A program made the translations under genes and the position numbers. From Mycobacterium sp. E3251 (lineage in GTDB: Bacteria > Actinomycetota > Actinomycetes > Mycobacteriales > Mycobacteriaceae), in the NCBI RefSeq assembly GCF_001666835.1, contig NZ_LZJF01000107.1, forward strand, positions 26,837 through 90,836: a DNA stretch of 64,000 bases, read 5' to 3'. Below, one piece after another: positions 63,136 to 64,000 of this stretch (positions within the stretch are counted from its first letter, which is position 1; each line of letters opens with the position of its first letter). The notes beneath the pieces were generated by a model. That model saw only the letters and a program-made list of their open reading frames with translations. It was not told where the DNA came from and ran no database searches.

Positions 63136-63250
63136 GGCCCAGCCAGCAGCAATGACGCTACCGCTTAGGCCCGCGGTATTCGCTTCCTTTGAGGTCCCGA
63201 TTCGACGGATTGCGACGAGCACGGGACCGGGCCGAACCCGTTACCGGCCG

Positions 63251-64000
63251 TCAGAACGGCGGTGGTTCGGCGTCGGGCGGTGTTGCGGGTCCGGCGCGTT
63301 GGGCTAGTCGGGCGTCCCGGTTGTGTCGGCGTTCGGTGGCCACCCGGTACGTGCGGTCTTGGGCGCGGGTGCGGCGCCGTTTCGGCATCATCGCGGTGCG
63401 GTCGGTGCAGTAGTCCTGGGGTGGGTCGGCTTCGGCGGCCGCGATCGCCCCGGTGGCCCGGCACAGGCTCGGGAACAGCAGGGCGCTGCCCGGGGTGGTG
63501 ACGTAGGTGCGCCCGGCCGGGGAGGTCAGGATCAGCGTTCCATCGGGTAATTGCTTCTCCTGCCACCCCCAGAAGGTTTTCACCAAATGGTGTGTGCGGC
63601 AATAACATTTGAGATTCGAGGCGTGGGTGGGCCCGCCAGCGCTGTAGGGGATGGTGTGATCGATGTCGCAGGCCACCGCCGGGCAATCGCAACCCGGCCA
63701 GCGGCACGTGAGATCGCGGCAGCGCACGAAATCGGCCAACGCCTGCGACGGCACATAACCCGGCTCGGGCGGCGCATCGCCGGGATGGATCAACGGCACC
63801 AGCTTGGCCGAGGCGGCCAACTCGGCGACCAGCTCGGGCGGGATCAGTCCTTCGGCGCCCAGCTGGAAGCCCGGCGCCGCGCCGGTGCCGTCGAGGGCGG
63901 CTTGTTCGGCGACTACGTGAATGACCACCGCACCGGCCGCCGGGCGCGCGCCCGCCGCGCAGTCGGGGCGCCCACACCGACAGCCCAGCCGATCCGCGCA
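63251..64000 (-). CDS. DUF222/HNH endonuclease-domain protein (13E12 type), C-terminal part
   Basis: The window ends inside this gene, which is read in frame from base 64000 (RLGCRCGRPDC...). The visible 249 residues contain the end of the DUF222 region (VVIHVVAEQAALDG, GLIPPELVAELAASAKL) and a C-terminal HNH nuclease domain: CRWPGCDCPA, DIDHTIPYSAGGPTHASNLK and CRTHHLVKTFWGW. Proteins of this type are repeated many times in mycobacterial genomes and often sit at sites of mobile DNA. The function is unproven. Confidence 0.9.
   Translation of the reverse strand, partial: CADRLGCRCGRPDCAAGARPAAGAVVIHVVAEQAALDGTGAAPGFQLGAEGLIPPELVAELAASAKLVPLIHPGDAPPEPGYVPSQALADFVRCRDLTCRWPGCDCPAVACDIDHTIPYSAGGPTHASNLKCYCRTHHLVKTFWGWQEKQLPDGTLILTSPAGRTYVTTPGSALLFPSLCRATGAIAAAEADPPQDYCTDRTAMMPKRRRTRAQDRTYRVATERRHNRDARLAQRAGPATPPDAEPPPF

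Overview
The window is high-G+C actinobacterial DNA from a Mycobacterium, most likely a slow grower of the M. avium complex type. The support is gene content and order: ESX-4 components (mycP4, eccB4), paired cutinases, the sigL-rslA pair, PF04072-type SAM methyltransferases, F420/LLM oxidoreductases, and S10/spc/alpha ribosomal genes nearly identical to M. tuberculosis products. The species cannot be fixed from sequence reading alone. No stretch longer than about 275 bases lacks a gene, and I saw no tRNA, rRNA, insertion sequence or CRISPR array.

Layout. 1-3.6 kb: 3' end of mycP4, eccB4 and cutinases cut3/cut4. 3.6-8.3 kb (minus strand): infA-rpmJ-rpsM-rpsK-rpsD-rpoA-rplQ-truA. 8.5-11.7 kb: a two-gene signalling operon, made of a response regulator fused to a thioredoxin-reductase-like flavoprotein and a histidine kinase with a cyclic-nucleotide-binding-type domain. 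11.8-15.1 kb: two tandem F420-type oxidoreductases, then rmlB and rmlC for dTDP-rhamnose. 15.3-19.0 kb: three tandem membrane acyltransferases, each with its own promoter. 18.9-21.9 kb (minus): an operon of ECF sigma factor, membrane-anchored Rieske protein, cupredoxin lipoprotein, Tat metallophosphoesterase and small membrane protein. 21.9-24.9 kb: a flavoprotein and a TetR regulator, with two matched operators in front of a divergent SDR gene. 25.0-28.6 kb: the valine catabolic operon mmsA-fadE9-mmsB.

28.7-37 kb is the least familiar region. A tightly coupled minus-strand operon (ThDP enzyme, SRPBCC protein, KAS III-like enzyme, HisC-like PLP enzyme, MarR regulator) faces a divergent MacB/FtsX-type ABC exporter across a perfect inverted repeat. 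It looks like a small uncharacterised biosynthesis-and-export cluster. 37-40.7 kb (minus): sigL-rslA followed closely by a flavin monooxygenase, a DUF4389 membrane protein and a methyltransferase. 40.8-43.5 kb (minus): secY-adk-mapA. 43.7-57.7 kb: four PF04072 methyltransferases (one alone, three in tandem), a GNAT protein with a GyrA-like helical domain, a sugar metabolism block (xylB, serA2, fucA, MBL fold, DapB-like), an AraC regulator with a divergent methyltransferase, sppA and an LLM oxidoreductase. 57.7-62.0 kb (minus): the spc operon rplN to rplO. 62-64 kb: a DinB-family protein, a small CDGP-type secreted protein and a truncated DUF222/HNH protein.

The spc/secY/sigL block and the infA/rpoA/cut/ESX-4 block lie on one strand within about 60 kb here. 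In M. tuberculosis H37Rv their homologues are numbered near Rv0714-Rv0753 and Rv3449-Rv3465, far apart on the chromosome. This window probably keeps the ancestral order.
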